The notes under the pieces were generated by a model that saw only the letters and a list, made by a program, of their open reading frames with translations, searched no databases and had not been told where the DNA came from. A stretch of 64,000 bases of DNA from Fragilariopsis cylindrus CCMP1102 (Eukaryota > Bacillariophyta > Bacillariophyceae > Bacillariales > Bacillariaceae), in the NCBI GenBank assembly GCA_900095095.1, contig FMBT01000354.1, positions 186,001 to 250,000 of the forward strand, written 5' to 3'. Both the position numbers and the translations under genes were made by a program. This document shows, piece by piece, positions 1 through 12,579 of this stretch (positions are counted from its first letter, which is position 1; every line of letters starts with the position of its first letter).

Positions 1-105
1 GTCGAAACTCTCTGATATTCTATTAGTCTATTCTAATATTGCAATACAGGTTTATTTTTTTCTTTAAACACCCTCCCAATTTAATGAATAAATTAACATG
101 AGCCA

Positions 106-1895
106 TCATCGATCGACATGCTTAGCAGCGTAAGCAATGAGCCACTTTAGATCCGTTAACAGATATCTACATGCCCGCGTCCATTCTAATGCAATAGAAG
201 ATGTCGTTGTCATCCCATTGTTGTTTCCACTCCCATTATTGCTGGTTGTTCCCCTACCGCTGCGGCTACATGCTGTTGCGAAGGATAGCAAATAGATAAC
301 CCCCGATCGTCCACTCACCACCATTTAAATCGTTGATGCCGATGCTATTGTTATTGTTATTATTATTAGTAGTAGTAGTCTCGGTGTTGTTCTTATTAGT
401 CGTCGACGATTGTTTGTAATGTCGAATTACATGTGGGATAGCAATTGTTTTATCTTTTTGTTGTGCCGCCGCCTCAGCGATGCATTGTAAAAAAGCCTGT
501 AAGGCCCAATTAAAATTTCGAAAATTGTTTTTGAAAAAGCTATTAAATCCAGATGATTCTTCAAAGAATAAATTATATACAACGGGTTGCACATATGGTG
601 GAGAGGTAGTGCTAGTGGCGTTGTATATACTACTAAGACCAGCCGCCGCTGCAAGGACACCATTAGCAGCACTAGCAGTAACACTTTTATCGAATCGTAT
701 CCCGATTTTACTGGTTGCGCCTATTGGATGAAGTTCGTGAGTAAATTTCATACCAACACCCCCATTCTTCGAAGAAGATTCTTGAAGTATTCTAAGCAAA
801 AGACATGCATGTCCTAAGGCAGCATTAACTTCCAACCACGGTACACGTACACGTACACGTATTGGTAGTTGAGGTGTTGATATCATCGAGGAAATCTTTT
901 TTTGAAATGGGAGAGCAGTCGATGCATTAGTTGTATCATTATTTCCACCGGAAAAGAAACCAGTAATCTACGTCGAGGTGGTAATTGCTTATGTTGATGT
1001 TGTTGCGATGATAGTGAAGATGAGTCGACATTATATTATTTCCGTTGATTTCCGTTGTTGATATTGACGCCGCAGTGGGGACCCATTTACTTCTACTACT
1101 TGTTTGATTGTATTATTATTATTATTGTTATCGTCCTGTTGTTGTTGTCTGTTGTTGTCGGCGAGCTGATACCAACAATTCAGATGGGAGAGGGAATGCT
1201 TCACCACCAAGACGACAACCATTGATTGTAGCGAATTCATTTCGTCCATCAATCCATATATAAAAACAATCATTTACTACATTCCATCGTTTTGCACAAT
1301 CTAAAAATAAACAAACACTATCACGACCTTTCCATGCACTTGAATATTCATGAATAATTTCATTTCGATCTCTTCGTCGTATATTAAGTCGTTCAAGTAG
1401 TCGATCTTGTTGTTTCATACATTCCTTATACTTTGATTCATGTATCCTTCGTCGTTGTATCCGTATCGATTCAAGACGTTTTCGTAGTTCATGTATTTCA
1501 TTTTCTTCATCATTGCCATTATCATTATCATCGTTGATACTATCATCGTTGATATCATTGATTTTCGTAGTATCATATTCTTTTTGTTGCCATCGTGATT
1601 GCGATTGACACTGTGACTGAGATATATGTTGTTGCTGATTCGGTTGTGAATTTGAATTTGAATTTGAATTTGAATTTGAATTTGATTGTGTGTGTTGTTG
1701 TTGTTGTTGTTGTTGGTGGTGGTGGTGTTGTTGATCTAAATCCTGATGAAAATCGTCTTCTTCTTGTTCTTCGAACGAAACCGCTTTTTCTTCCTTTATT
1801 ACTTCGAATAGCGGCGGTATCGTACCATTGCCGTTAGATGCTGTGTCATTGCCGTTACTTTTACCTATCCATTTGTCGTTCATCGTGATCTCCAT
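106..1895 (-). CDS. ATG6: Beclin-1/ATG6 autophagy protein (frame-broken)
   Basis: This gene encodes a Beclin-1/Atg6 homologue, the scaffold subunit of the class III PI3-kinase (VPS34) complex in autophagy and vesicle sorting. A Gln/His/Ser/Asn-rich N-terminus (about 1895-1560) precedes a charged coiled-coil (LRKRLESIRIQRRRIHESKY). The BARA-domain hallmarks follow: FYIWIDGRNEFATINGCRLG (near 1220), VPWLEVNAALGHACLLLRIL (near 800), FRNFNWALQAFLQCIAE (near 500), GGEWTIGGY (near 305) and LEWTRACRYLLTDLKWLIAY (near 130). Between RLG and VPW lies about 300 bp of low-complexity sequence that may be a coding insertion or an intron. Near 291-301 the frame breaks; one extra T restores GGYSI, the family sequence. 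A second break lies at about 205-260. The gene is divergent from the oxygenase at 2246. Family assignment is firm; exon structure is not. Confidence 0.85.
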
Positions 1896-2245
1896 TTATT
1901 TATAATATGATGTAATTTTTATGATGATGACTTATTGTTATTGTCGTGATACTATCATCACATGCCCATGCCAAAAGCGCTTTTTGTGTTCTTGTTTATT
2001 CTTGCTTGTTTGTTTGTGTGATCAGTCGGCCGTGCGTGACTGGAATTTTCATCACGAATGCACTATAGAATGGCCCTGGCTGCGTCTACAGAATTTCAAT
2101 CAATCAACAACAAAAATTGCAAATCAAAAAAGAATGCATCTTTAAATCTTCGTCACACTTCACATATTTCTCCTCACGTCCTCACGACGTCTCTATTACT
2201 AGGGCGTCATTCTTCTCCGGACTTTTTGAAGTGAGGCAGAAAATA
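1896..2245. promoter_or_regulatory. Divergent intergenic region, ATG6 / 2OG oxygenase
   Basis: About 350 bp separate the two divergent start codons, so both promoters should lie here. No specific element can be recognised. One stretch (about 2120-2245) reads open upstream of the oxygenase start but has no convincing coding content. Confidence 0.4.
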
Positions 2246-2848
2246 ATGCAACAACAATATTATCAATACGGATGTACCTGCGCCCGAGAGCCTTTTCCAG
2301 TCAAGTATTATACTAACAGAAGTGGTGATAGTGATGGTGAGGACGATCAACTTTATCTTGCAATGACAATGATAGCAAAGTATTGTTAATTGAAAACTTA
2401 CGAATATATGGTTGGAGTCCGATCGTTATTTCCAATGTACCTAATCCTTCACCATCCAAAGATTTGATATTGTCGATATTTCGACGACGTCGTCAGCGAC
2501 AACAGCAACGACAACGACAACGACAACACTCACAACAGTGCAATAATAATGATAATGATGAAAATGCAAAAAATAAAAATAATAATGACGCAGAAGAAGA
2601 TGATGATGATAGCGACGACGACGTTGTATTTATTTCTGCTGAAAGTGGATCTAGTGATGGAAAAGTTGAACCGAAAGAATCTTTAGAAATTGAATTGTCA
2701 AAGTGTTATTGTTCTTCTACAACAACTACTACTACTACTACCAACACTTATGATGATTATGATACAATAAGTAGTACTAGGACTAATAAGAATGATTATG
2801 ACGACGACGACGACGACGACGACATTGATTCTATCCATCAAAATCAGC

Positions 2849-2883
<35 letters not shown>

Positions 2884-3947
2884 CGAGACGACGACAATGA
2901 GGACGACGACGACGATGAACATACGATCAAAACATGGTGTAAAACCTTATCTTGGATAGCAAATGAAATCATTTGTAATGAAATATTGGATGTTCCTAAA
3001 AATTCATTCTTATCTAAAGATCCAAATGAATCACTTGATTTACTTCGTATATTTCATTATTACCAAAACGATAGTAGTAGTAACAAAATCAGAAACGATT
3101 ATAATAATAAACAACAGAAACAGAAACAGACTGAGAATGAGATTGATACCGATGAACTTATACAACTAGGTAGTTCGGAACATACGGATTGGGGTAGTTT
3201 AACTATAGTTTGGCAGGATAATGTTGGTGGATTACAAACTTACTGTCGAGCTTGTAACAAATGGATTAATGTTAGAGCAGTAGCATCGACATCAATATCA
3301 ACATCAGCAGTAGAAACGACTGTGGATGATCAGGACGATGATGTTGGGAAGGGAAACAACCACTACGAAACTACTAGTACAAATCAATGGACATGCATCG
3401 TTCATGTTGGAGATATGACTAGTCTCATGTTGGATTATCGTCATTCTCTGACTAAATTAATAGTAGTACTGATAGAAGTAGTAACAACATCAGCAGTGTT
3501 AAACAGGATGATACTGTTCCTTCATCATCATCATCTTCTTCTTTCTTCTCATGGCCTTCACCTCTTCATCGTGTGATGAGTCCCAAGAATGAAGAAAGGG
3601 TTAGTTTAGTATATTTCGGATATCCACCAAGAGGATTGTCTTTGAATGAAATTCAAAATAATATGTAAATGGTTGGAATTTATCATTAAGAGGACGACGG
3701 CAGCCTTTAGATGACTATTACCTACTACGTAACCAATCAGTTGTGTCATCGACAATAATAATAATAATAATAAAATAATGCTGAATGATACCAATGATGA
3801 CGATGATGATGATGACAAAGAAGTCCTCCTCATCCGAACCTACAATTATTGGCCGCCGCCGAAGAAACTTATCAAAATATCTGGAATATACCAATTGAAG
3901 ACATTGTTCAGTTTAAATGGAAACAGGTGAATCGTGACGATGGATAA
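2246..3947 (+). CDS. Isopenicillin-N-synthase-like 2OG-Fe(II) oxygenase (frame-broken)
   Basis: This is a member of the isopenicillin N synthase/2-oxoglutarate-dependent dioxygenase superfamily; the substrate is unknown. The Fe(II) HxD motif is in SSEHTDWGSLTIVWQDNVGG (near 3175). It is followed by WTCIVHVGDMTSLML (near 3390), then the distal iron histidine and 2OG-binding R-x-S in SPLHRVMSPKNEERVSLVYF (3555-3620). A C-terminal segment AAAEETYQNIWNIPIEDIV ends at the TAA at 3945-3947. Long Asp, Gln and Arg repeats (2485-2930) interrupt the N-terminal half. The start at 2246 is the first ATG in frame with EPFPVKYY...LYLAMTMIAKY. The frame then breaks at about 2381, where one extra T restores continuity into LIENLRIYGWSPIVISNV, and again near 3465, 3665 and 3780. 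The fold is clear; the exact protein is not. Confidence 0.8.
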
Positions 3948-4277
3948 GATAAATGTGATAATAATAAGCAGTCTGATATGTATATAGTAATATGCAATTG
4001 CAACTGCATATACGATATAAATAGATGGTAATAAAAATAGATAGACATATGAATACATTATATAGACTAAAGTAGTAGATGTAATATTGATACAGCACAT
4101 GATCTAAATTGTGTATCAATTATTATTTTATGTACTAAATTTTTTATGATGATGATACTATTACATTTATAAAAGAAAGAATAAATTCTATTCCTAATCA
4201 TGGGATCAAGGAAATTCGATTATTATAATTCACGTCATCAATGTTTTAATTGATGATGATTTTTTTCATTTCTTCTC
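3948..4277. other. Convergent intergenic stretch
   Basis: AT-rich DNA between the 3' ends of the oxygenase (+) and the membrane protein (-). I see no gene or structured element. Confidence 0.5.
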
Positions 4278-5159
4278 CTATCGAATTGGCTGTGATGCAG
4301 CACTACTGGTCGATGCTAAATCTGGTTTGTCATGTTCTGTTGTAACAACACTTGGATTACTATGTTCATTTCCATCGTTTTCCTTTTTTTGTAACATAGT
4401 TTCAACAGCAGAAATAAATCCTTCTGGATCATCTGGTGTAATAACAACATCCCATTTATCATGTTTACGTATTATAATAACAGTACCATCTTTGTCAAGA
4501 CTGGTTGCAAATTTAACACATGGTCTTAGTAAAGAATCATACCAATTCAAAGAATCAACAACATTATTACAACCTCTGTATGCACGTGCAATATCATCAA
4601 TATGGAATGTTAATAAACATGTTTTTATAGCAACATTACCATTTGATCGAACATCAACTTGTCGAGGTAGAACAGCCATATATAATACCACAATAAAAAT
4701 AAAACACCAACCTAATGTCCATACCGTCCATGAATTTTTATATTCCTCTTGAGTTTTAACATCAAATAATATTATTGACATCAAAATTGCTAGCAGCGGT
4801 ATACTTAGTAGGATACATACCAGTAACTGGTATTTTGATGATGATGCAAAAACAATTAATTTCCTATTGCTATTTTTGTTGTTGATGTTGAAAGATTTTT
4901 TCAGTCGTCCTGATCCTGATGCTGATGCTGATCGTGATGACGATGATGATGATTTTGAATTGGACGGTGACGGAGCGGTGGGACCCGTAGAAGCAGCTGA
5001 AATTGGAACACTTTGCTGCTGCTGCTGCTGCTGCTGATAATAATGTTGGTTCAATCCTCCTTCTTCTTCATCTTGTAGTTTTTTATAATCATCGTTCGTC
5101 GTCGTCGTCGTTATTGGCGTCGTCGTCGCTATCGGTGTTATTGATAGTATGTCTGTCAT
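4278..5159 (-). CDS. Two-pass membrane protein with PH-like tail
   Basis: A 293-residue protein of unknown function. Residues 1-105 are low complexity (Thr, a run of eight Gln, Ser/Asn). Two hydrophobic helices follow: LLVCILLSIPLLAILMSIIL (about 112-132) and VWTLGWCFIFIVVLYMAVL (about 145-165). The C-terminal soluble part (about 167-265) alternates short beta-like strands and ends with a helix, including KWDVVITPDDPEGFISAVE. This resembles membrane-anchored bacterial-type PH domains, but that is an inference from pattern only. The reading frame is uninterrupted and starts at the ATG at 5159. No catalytic motif is visible. Confidence 0.6.
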   Translation of the reverse strand: MTDILSITPIATTTPITTTTTNDDYKKLQDEEEGGLNQHYYQQQQQQQQSVPISAASTGPTAPSPSNSKSSSSSSRSASASGSGRLKKSFNINNKNSNRKLIVFASSSKYQLLVCILLSIPLLAILMSIILFDVKTQEEYKNSWTVWTLGWCFIFIVVLYMAVLPRQVDVRSNGNVAIKTCLLTFHIDDIARAYRGCNNVVDSLNWYDSLLRPCVKFATSLDKDGTVIIIRKHDKWDVVITPDDPEGFISAVETMLQKKENDGNEHSNPSVVTTEHDKPDLASTSSAASQPIR

Positions 5160-6646
5160 GATGTCAAAGTGCCACTTTTAATAGTATTATTCTTCTAATT
5201 TGTCGTCGTATTCAAAAAACTATCGAACTTGGGAGATATTCTTCCAATGAACAAAAGGGGCGAGAAACGTTATATGATGATTGACGAACTAAAAGAATAC
5301 AAGTAACCTTTGGCTTTGTATTTGTATGTCAAAGCAAACACACCGTTTCTTTCTGCTACTAGTATTGCGTCTTTTTTAATCTGGGAGATTCCAATGAGTT
5401 GCTCCTTTTTGTGACCGGCGATTGTACATGAGTCTACTCACGATGTGAATTGTCACTACAATGGTACAAAATTTAGGGAAATCAAATTTTTCAAGTGTGG
5501 TGGTACCGATTCAAATCTGTTCTCTTGTTCCATGATACTTCTTTTCCACTAACGAATTGCGTACTCTAAATTTTGAGGCGCACATCTCACTCCGGAATGC
5601 TGCCTACTTGAAGTATCAAACAAAAAAACGAGCTTATCAAATAGCACGTGTCGCCAATTTTAGCGCGCACACGCACCCGTGCCGAGGACGTAAAATTTCA
5701 GTACTAATTATTACTACTCTTGCTAGTAGCTAGTTGCAGTACTTCCTATTTGACAGGTAGGACAATATGTGTGATTTATATGGTGTGGTACAAGTCTCCC
5801 CTCCAATATTGGTATGTATATGGCCAGGGAATGTGGATGGATAGGGCACTCTCTCCAAAGAAGCAAATGGGTGTTGGTGATGTTACAGCTAACTAATGAC
5901 ATATCAAGGCAAGCTGGTCACTGTGTGCAAATTGGGAGTTAAGCCTATAATCAGCACTCTATGGCTACTGGTCATCTGGGAACCATGCGATGACTGAACC
6001 CTGTATTCCCATTGTATGCTGACTCCTATCTCTCTCTCTCTCTCCCTCTCCCAAGACCAATGGATATGTTGATTACCACTTTTGCTTGTGGTTGGACCTG
6101 AACTTGGATACAATCCATAGTCTGAAAAACCACAAACTTTTTATTATAACATTGAGATTGCAAAATCCTGTCCTGTACTCTGGGTATTTAAACTACAATC
6201 CACAATAATGGCAACACTACTATGGAAAAGTTGGGCTAATTCCAATTTTTAACTGCTTATTCACTTATAATCAAAGAAGCAGTTTGATTCCTTGTTAATC
6301 CTCATACATGAGGACCATCGTGCATCAGACTGAGTAAAGTATCTGCAATGTGGTGAACCTCTTTACATACACACACTGTAGGTAGAAGTAAAGGTCAAAG
6401 TCAAATGCTTACAACTAGAGTATTCTACTTTTTTGTATTATTAGGTAAGATTTACTATTCTTACTGAGGCATACGTTCAATAAAAGCCTGCATTGAATCT
6501 TTAACATAAGCATAATCTATATCTACAAGAACTATGGAATTAAGCAAACGGATGAAACTAATTATTTCGAAGAAATCACATAACTATATAGTATATTACA
6601 TTACGTTTTTTAAGGACTGTCGTCAAACTAATAGATGGCCTTTTCT
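5160..6646. other. 1.5-kb gene-free region
   Basis: No supportable gene. It holds a short CT microsatellite (about 6031-6057) and otherwise ordinary mixed-composition DNA. The left part should carry the promoter of the membrane protein gene; the right end is the 3' flank of VPS51. Confidence 0.5.
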
Positions 6647-9600
6647 TCAATCTTCGTAATGGTCGCCATCGTCCGCAATCGTGAATTGGCTTACCAATCC
6701 TTCTTCGCCACCATTCGTGGCCATGAAATCACGGATTACGGCTCGCGCTTGATTCATTTCCGAACAATCATCTTGTAGCATCGCAGAGCTATCACACCTC
6801 TCCTTAGCATTCTTCGTGACTTGCGTTAAGAGACTCTCAAGGGCACTGATAGTGTTAGATCCATCAGAAAGAAATTCGTCTTTTACGTAATGGGGAATCA
6901 TAAACTTTAAAAATTCTACATCAATAAGTAGCTGCCGATAACCTTTATTGGTAAATCGAACTAGTCGGACGTCTTCTCTCAAGGATTTGAATGCTACCTT
7001 CAAAGCAAGGACAATAACTAAATTTCGCTGGAAACCAAAATTCTCAAAGGGATGAGGGTACACCACAACCTTTTCCTCAAACATACGCTCAACATCAACG
7101 ACCAAACTGGATCGGAAAGCCTGTTTTTGTCGAGCCGCAGTTAGAGAGGCAAACTCGTCTTCAAGGACTTCTGGAATTGGTCCTGCACGCTTTGGACCTC
7201 CAAACAAATTGGCACAATCAAATGCCGTAGATTTGACAACGGTCAAGAGAGACCATGTGCCAAGACGAGGGCCTGTCTTGTCTTCTTCTTCTGTAACATC
7301 CTCCCTGGAGAGTTCAAATAAGTTGGAGGAGAGTAACTCGGCACCTTCATTTCCACGATTCAATGCGTAGAGAGATAGGACACGAGAAGCCGCCAAACGA
7401 AAACGCATAGAGGTTGGATTTTTCGTCGTGTCACTACTAGCTTCTCCATCTAGAGCCGTTGCAAAAAGACCGGCCTGGGCACTTCGATGCTTATTGATAC
7501 TGCCAGTATGAGTAGCAATAGATTGATTAATGTCATCCATGACCGATCGTTCAGCGAGTCGACACATTTCTGCTATAGCGAGGCTTAGATCAGATTTGGC
7601 TGGTTTCGTTCCTAAGTCGTCAAGTTCCTCTAAGAGTTCGCTCATACAATTCTCAACCAATTCCGTTAGATCATTATCAGCATTAGCATACGAATCAAGA
7701 GATGTCGGATATATTAAATTTGTGGAAGCAGTTCCAGCCTTAGCACCGATGTCATCACCGTCCTCGGAGTCCTCTGGCATAACATCCAAGACGTATTTAG
7801 GTTCGCTCGATTCACAACCTGCTAAGGTTTCCATGGCAGCTGCTAACCAAACAGCAAAACGGGCCGTGCTCTGCTCAACGGCTGTTTTGAGGGTGGGAGT
7901 AGCATTAGAGTTATTGGAAAGAATAGATCGCACTGTATCGTCGACCAATTGAGAAGAATCGGACAAGGCTATGCTCGCCATTTGTACAACTCGGTCGATA
8001 CGTTCCCGTACCGATTCTTCTTTTTCTATTATATTCACATTAGTAGAGGTCGGCTCTCGAAAAAGAGCGTTACGACAAAACGGTGCCAGACAGTTCTCAA
8101 TGACTCTGAATCTCAAAACGAAAAACTTTTGATCTACCCTCCTTCGAACCATTGCCTCTGAAAGTTCTAACGTCTGGTCCACTAGACTAGAAGCTAAGTC
8201 TTCATCGATTGCAACTTCTGGTAGGGCCAACCCAGAAGAAAATTGTTGAACTGACTCAAGCAAGAGTGCCGTTGCGTTCGCAACGTGTTCGTAGGCTTTA
8301 TCTTCCGAATCCTGTCCTTCGTCGTCATCATCGACATTCGCATTATCCTTATGACTATCTTCTCTCGTCCCTGCGAGAGACCGAATTGAATTTCCTCCAT
8401 CAATTAGGTTAGTAGAGTCGCCACCGTTGCTAATGCTTTTTTGTAAGTCCTTTGGGTATGCAGTTTGAGTAGATTGTTCCAATAGCGCCCCCCGAACATG
8501 CTGCAAAAACGCATAAAATGCCGCTGATACGAATTGAGTCAGTCGCTCTGAGCAATGTCCATTTTCAGTTGGAAAGGTTACGCTATATAAAGCAGATGCT
8601 TCTAGGATACTATCTAGGACGTTGGTAGGAATTAATCGGTTTCCGCCGCCACCACCACCGTCGTCTGAGGCTGTGTTATCATTGGGAATATTATCCACCG
8701 ACGATGACGATGCAAACATAGCTTCCTGCAATTCGATATGATGGGTGTCAAGGAATCGTTCCAGCAATCGCAAGCAGGCATCGAGTGACATTTCCTGACA
8801 TTGTTCTGCGGACAATCCAGTCTTAAAATCCACCTGACTGGCCCGTCTTCCAGCAGCTGAAGTAGGACTAGTATTCGCTTTATTAGGATTCTTTAACTTC
8901 GACCATAGGTGTTGTTTTTGATGATTCAGAATCAGAACAGGTGTTCCCGCACACTCGAAGATATCAGCCACGGTTTCGGGTGGATCTGGTGGATCATCCA
9001 TAGATAGCGAAGATCTACTAGCACTTAATATTGTTAGATCACGATTTTCCATATTTTTATCGTGATCATGATCACCATCATCGTCATAGTCGTTTACCAG
9101 TACTTCTTCCTCCTCTCCTGTAATCGGATTTCCAGACCAATGGATTAATTTGTTCTTAACGCCTTGAAGTAACACCTCCATATTATATAACATTCCTCTT
9201 CGATCCGTTGAAGAGATTCGAAACCGTCGGATTGTTTATTAAGAATAGCGTAGGCTGTTAAGTATGACTTTGTCGCCCATCTATATCGTCCGGCATCTAT
9301 ATTTTCACTTAATGTCTTTGGTAATTTCAAGAGACTTTCAAGTCGTTGGAGTAATCGTTTGGTACGTAATTTTTCCACGACAGAATCACGAAGCTTACCA
9401 CAATTTGTTTCAATGTCTCGTGCAGTTTCACCTGCAACGATGACACTTGCTGATAATTTTTTCAAGTTCCCCGCATTGCATTGTACATTGACACCGATAT
9501 TCCTAACAGCATCCGTTGCCTCAATGAATCGACTGTAGTTTTCGTAAACCAATGTTTGCATCGAAGAATCTAATGTTCGGACCTGACAGGCTAACATTTC

Positions 9601-10110
9601 TTCCTCTTCTAGTAACGGATGAACATTTGAATGTAAGACGTATCGTTCAGTATGCTTAGTGGCATCGAAGTGAGTTGAATCCAAGTCGTCAGTATTGTCG
9701 TCATCACCGGCAGGAATACGAGGTACGCTCCCCCTTGATAATCGATGCCTCGTCCTTCGACGAGCTATGCTACGTCTCGAAACGTTTCCATTTCCATCAA
9801 AATCGTCTTCATCGTCATCATCGTCCGTACTGTTCAACGCATCATCCGACAATACGCCGCGGGGTTCACTATCGTCATCGCTACTGCTGTCGCTATCGCC
9901 ATCACCATCACCACCGTCGTCGTCGTCGTTGCCGTCAACTGGCGTCTTACCGTAAAAGCTTTCCAATAACTTTTTTCGGACTAGTGCTTCTCTGTCAACA
10001 TCTTTCCCATCACCACGTAATGTTAGAAACTCATCGTCACTGTCGGATGAAAATGAATCATCATCGTTGACATTCATATTGTTGTTCGAAGGAGGAAAAG
10101 GACTGCTCAT
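6647..10110 (-). CDS. VPS51: VPS51 (GARP/EARP tethering subunit), one frame break
   Basis: This encodes a Vps51/fat-free homologue, a subunit of the GARP and EARP tethering complexes that return endosomal carriers to the Golgi. The conserved N-terminal part contains KKLLESFYGKTPVD, HTERYVLHSNVHPLLEEEEM, ENYSRFIEATDAVRNIGVNV and, at its end, SYLTAYAILNKQ. An acidic Asp/Ser-rich region surrounds it. About 835 further residues form the helical C-terminal body. The start is the ATG at 10110. The frame changes at 9178-9189: one frame reads to RIEEECY and the other resumes as NMEVLLQGVKNKLIHW. One extra A in TATATAATATGG makes a continuous protein of about 1,150 residues. No intron fits. It is divergent from the thioredoxin-like gene at 10606. 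Confidence 0.82.
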
Positions 10111-10605
10111 CTTTTTCTCTTCGAGTTTGGTAACAAGTGTCAAGTGTATCTGTTTTTCGTTTCTTTTTCAATGTAGAAGTATATATTGAATCATGCTAGG
10201 TCCTATTGCATGTTGTAGGTAGTGCGGTCACTCAAAGACAAAAAGCGATAAAAAAAAGACAAAACGAAAACTTTTCATCATACTGTAGGCCATTTTCTTC
10301 CGTTCAGACATGGATAAAATCAAATCGTGCGGGACTGATGATGCCGATTAGATTTCAAAGATTGAAGTTTAAATAATATATGTGTGAAGAATATTATTAA
10401 TTGACTCGATCACGGATTTGACTTGAACACGATGTTGTATGCTTTATTCTCCACAAACATGCATCTGCCCCGGTAAATTTCAAAGCAGCAACTTAAAGTG
10501 TACGATATTATATTGCCAGACTGCTCTGAACTAGAGTTGCCTATATTATTACTTCATGGTATGAGTATGTGTTAAGAGGGCAAGAGAAACGTGAACGAAA
10601 AAACC
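10111..10605. promoter_or_regulatory. Divergent intergenic region, VPS51 / thioredoxin-like
   Basis: About 495 bp between two divergent starts, therefore a shared promoter region. No specific motif is recognised. Confidence 0.4.
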
Positions 10606-12045
10606 ATGTGTTTTTCCGGGTTTTATCAGTATTATTTCGTGGTTATCACTCTGGTCGTCAACATGATGTGCTGCATCAGCAGTGGTGGTGACATTCGTCG
10701 TACATTGTGTGTTGCCGCATTTCAAAGCATCGAAAGTGGTGGTAATATTGGCAGAAGAAAGTATCGATACGAATTATTTCCATCACGTTTAAAAGCTGCC
10801 ACTAATAATAATGATGATTCCAACGATTGGGTTTCACGATTGGAAGAACAATTCAAGAAAAGTGAGAATATCAACAACAACAACAACAATAAACAAACCA
10901 AAGACGAGGAAGAAGGAGAAGAAGAAAAGGAAAACATCGTTCCTCGACGGCGGTCGTTTCAAACACCGGTAACGACATATGCAGGTGTTCTCGATCTCCT
11001 TAACGATATCGATAATGCTCAATCAAATGATCTGACTGTCGTATTGTTCTTCTCTTTTTACTGTAAGACGTGTCATCGGGCAAATATTCCTTTTAAACAA
11101 TTGGCATATTCTTCATCTCCTGACATAAATTTCATTCGATTCGAGACCTCGGTGTTAACACCGAAACAATTTCGGTCTCTAGGAATAGATCGGGTACCGT
11201 ATATACAGATCTATCGTAATAAGATCTGTGTTGCATCATTTACCGTTACTACTGCCAGGACTAGTAGTGGCGGTAGTAGTACGAGCAGAAATGCACAAAT
11301 GATGTTACGTCCCCGATTGGTAGAAAATATATCTGCATGTCGAGATCGTTCCATTGCTGATTGGTATGCCTTTCGAGATATGCATGACAAAGAAATCGAG
11401 AGAAACAAGGCAGCGAGAAAGAAACTTAGAGCAGACGTGATAAATGAGAATGATAGTTCATATTCCGATTATTCAGTAGACGAAAATGAGGATGATGAAA
11501 GCGAACGACAATATAGGTCCGTCCGAACCTTAACCTCAGAAGCCGACCTGTTACAAGTTATTCGTGGTAATAAGAATGATGAAGGCAATAAAAATAATAC
11601 TGCTACTAATGATGATGATATTTTAGTTGTCATGTACCACAACCATTTTGAACAATCATGTCTTCGCGCACAACATAAATATCGAATAGTTGCCAACGAA
11701 CAGCTGAAAAAACAACAAAGATCCTCTTCGTCGTTGAGGTCGTCTTCTTCTTGGTGCATGGCTCGAATTGAAACCTCGGTCTTATCTGACAATACTCTAC
11801 AACTGTTGGGTGTTCGACTGTATCCTCACATCCAAGTTTACTTAGGTCGAACATGTGTTGCATCCTTCTCTATTCCTCAATCGTATCTATTTGCTAAAAA
11901 ACTTCGAGAATCCCTGGAGATTATTTCCTCTCGAACGACACAGGAATGGGATGAATTTTATGATCAGAACAACGGAGAAATTAAATCTCAGCAAAGTGCA
12001 TTGGACGTCATCACTGAAGACCATCAGTTATCGAATGAATACTAG
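10606..12045 (+). CDS. Plastid-targeted tandem thioredoxin-like protein
   Basis: A 479-residue protein with two thioredoxin-like domains. The N-terminus has a hydrophobic signal (YYFVVITLVVNMMCC), then LCVAAFQS, which resembles the ASAF-type plastid motif with Phe after the cleavage site, and a basic transit-like stretch (RRKYRYELFPSRLKAA). Domain 1 (about 120-240) has the redox motif C153-K-T-C156 and the cis-proline loop RVPYIQIY. Domain 2 (about 315-460) has the matching RLYPHIQVYLGRTCVASF, but only one cysteine (EQSCLRAQ) where a CxxC is expected. A charged Asp/Glu linker joins them. The start is the first ATG of the open frame. Domain 1 is probably redox active; domain 2 probably is not. 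Confidence 0.75.
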   Translation: MCFSGFYQYYFVVITLVVNMMCCISSGGDIRRTLCVAAFQSIESGGNIGRRKYRYELFPSRLKAATNNNDDSNDWVSRLEEQFKKSENINNNNNNKQTKDEEEGEEEKENIVPRRRSFQTPVTTYAGVLDLLNDIDNAQSNDLTVVLFFSFYCKTCHRANIPFKQLAYSSSPDINFIRFETSVLTPKQFRSLGIDRVPYIQIYRNKICVASFTVTTARTSSGGSSTSRNAQMMLRPRLVENISACRDRSIADWYAFRDMHDKEIERNKAARKKLRADVINENDSSYSDYSVDENEDDESERQYRSVRTLTSEADLLQVIRGNKNDEGNKNNTATNDDDILVVMYHNHFEQSCLRAQHKYRIVANEQLKKQQRSSSSLRSSSSWCMARIETSVLSDNTLQLLGVRLYPHIQVYLGRTCVASFSIPQSYLFAKKLRESLEIISSRTTQEWDEFYDQNNGEIKSQQSALDVITEDHQLSNEY

Positions 12046-12579
12046 CTAGCTAGTCAATATAACGAATTGTTTTGATACGAATTCAATCAGTCAAAAACCA
12101 GTAATGAAATAGTAGTGAGCTGAATGATTTTGTCCCTATCGCAGACAAGTACCTCGTACGACAGAATTGAAAGCTAGGTCTTGTTGGACAATAGTTGGGC
12201 AAGTTAGCTAGAGAAACCACTACTCACTGCACCACGATATATCAAAGTAGAGCGATGAAAATCTATCGTTCTTGATAAGTTCTGTTCAATTGTATATATT
12301 ATTTTATGTAATGATATTCACATTCGTCACGATATTAGTAGTGCAATATATTTTTGTCGTTGCTAAACTTCTTCTATGACGACAATGAATGTCTTGATGA
12401 AAGATATAGATGGATGAAATAATAAAAAGACCCGGTTTTCTTTTCTCGTTAAAAGAAAAAGATACTAGGAATACTTAAATTAAGAATTGCGAGGAAGCTG
12501 GTTGTGTTACTTGTATAAACAACATGTACTGTACTGTGAAATATACAAAATACAAATCGTTGCGTCTATGTACATGAGA
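12046..12579. other. Convergent intergenic stretch
   Basis: AT-rich 3' flanks of the thioredoxin-like gene (+) and the HMG gene (-). I see nothing else. Confidence 0.5.

Noticed and set aside
7530-7952. Open frame on the + strand inside VPS51
   Set aside because: Antisense to strongly conserved coding sequence; it has no features of its own.
9145-9193. Two separate overlapping genes for the two halves of VPS51
   Set aside because: Both halves belong to one conserved protein and one added base joins them exactly at the overlap.
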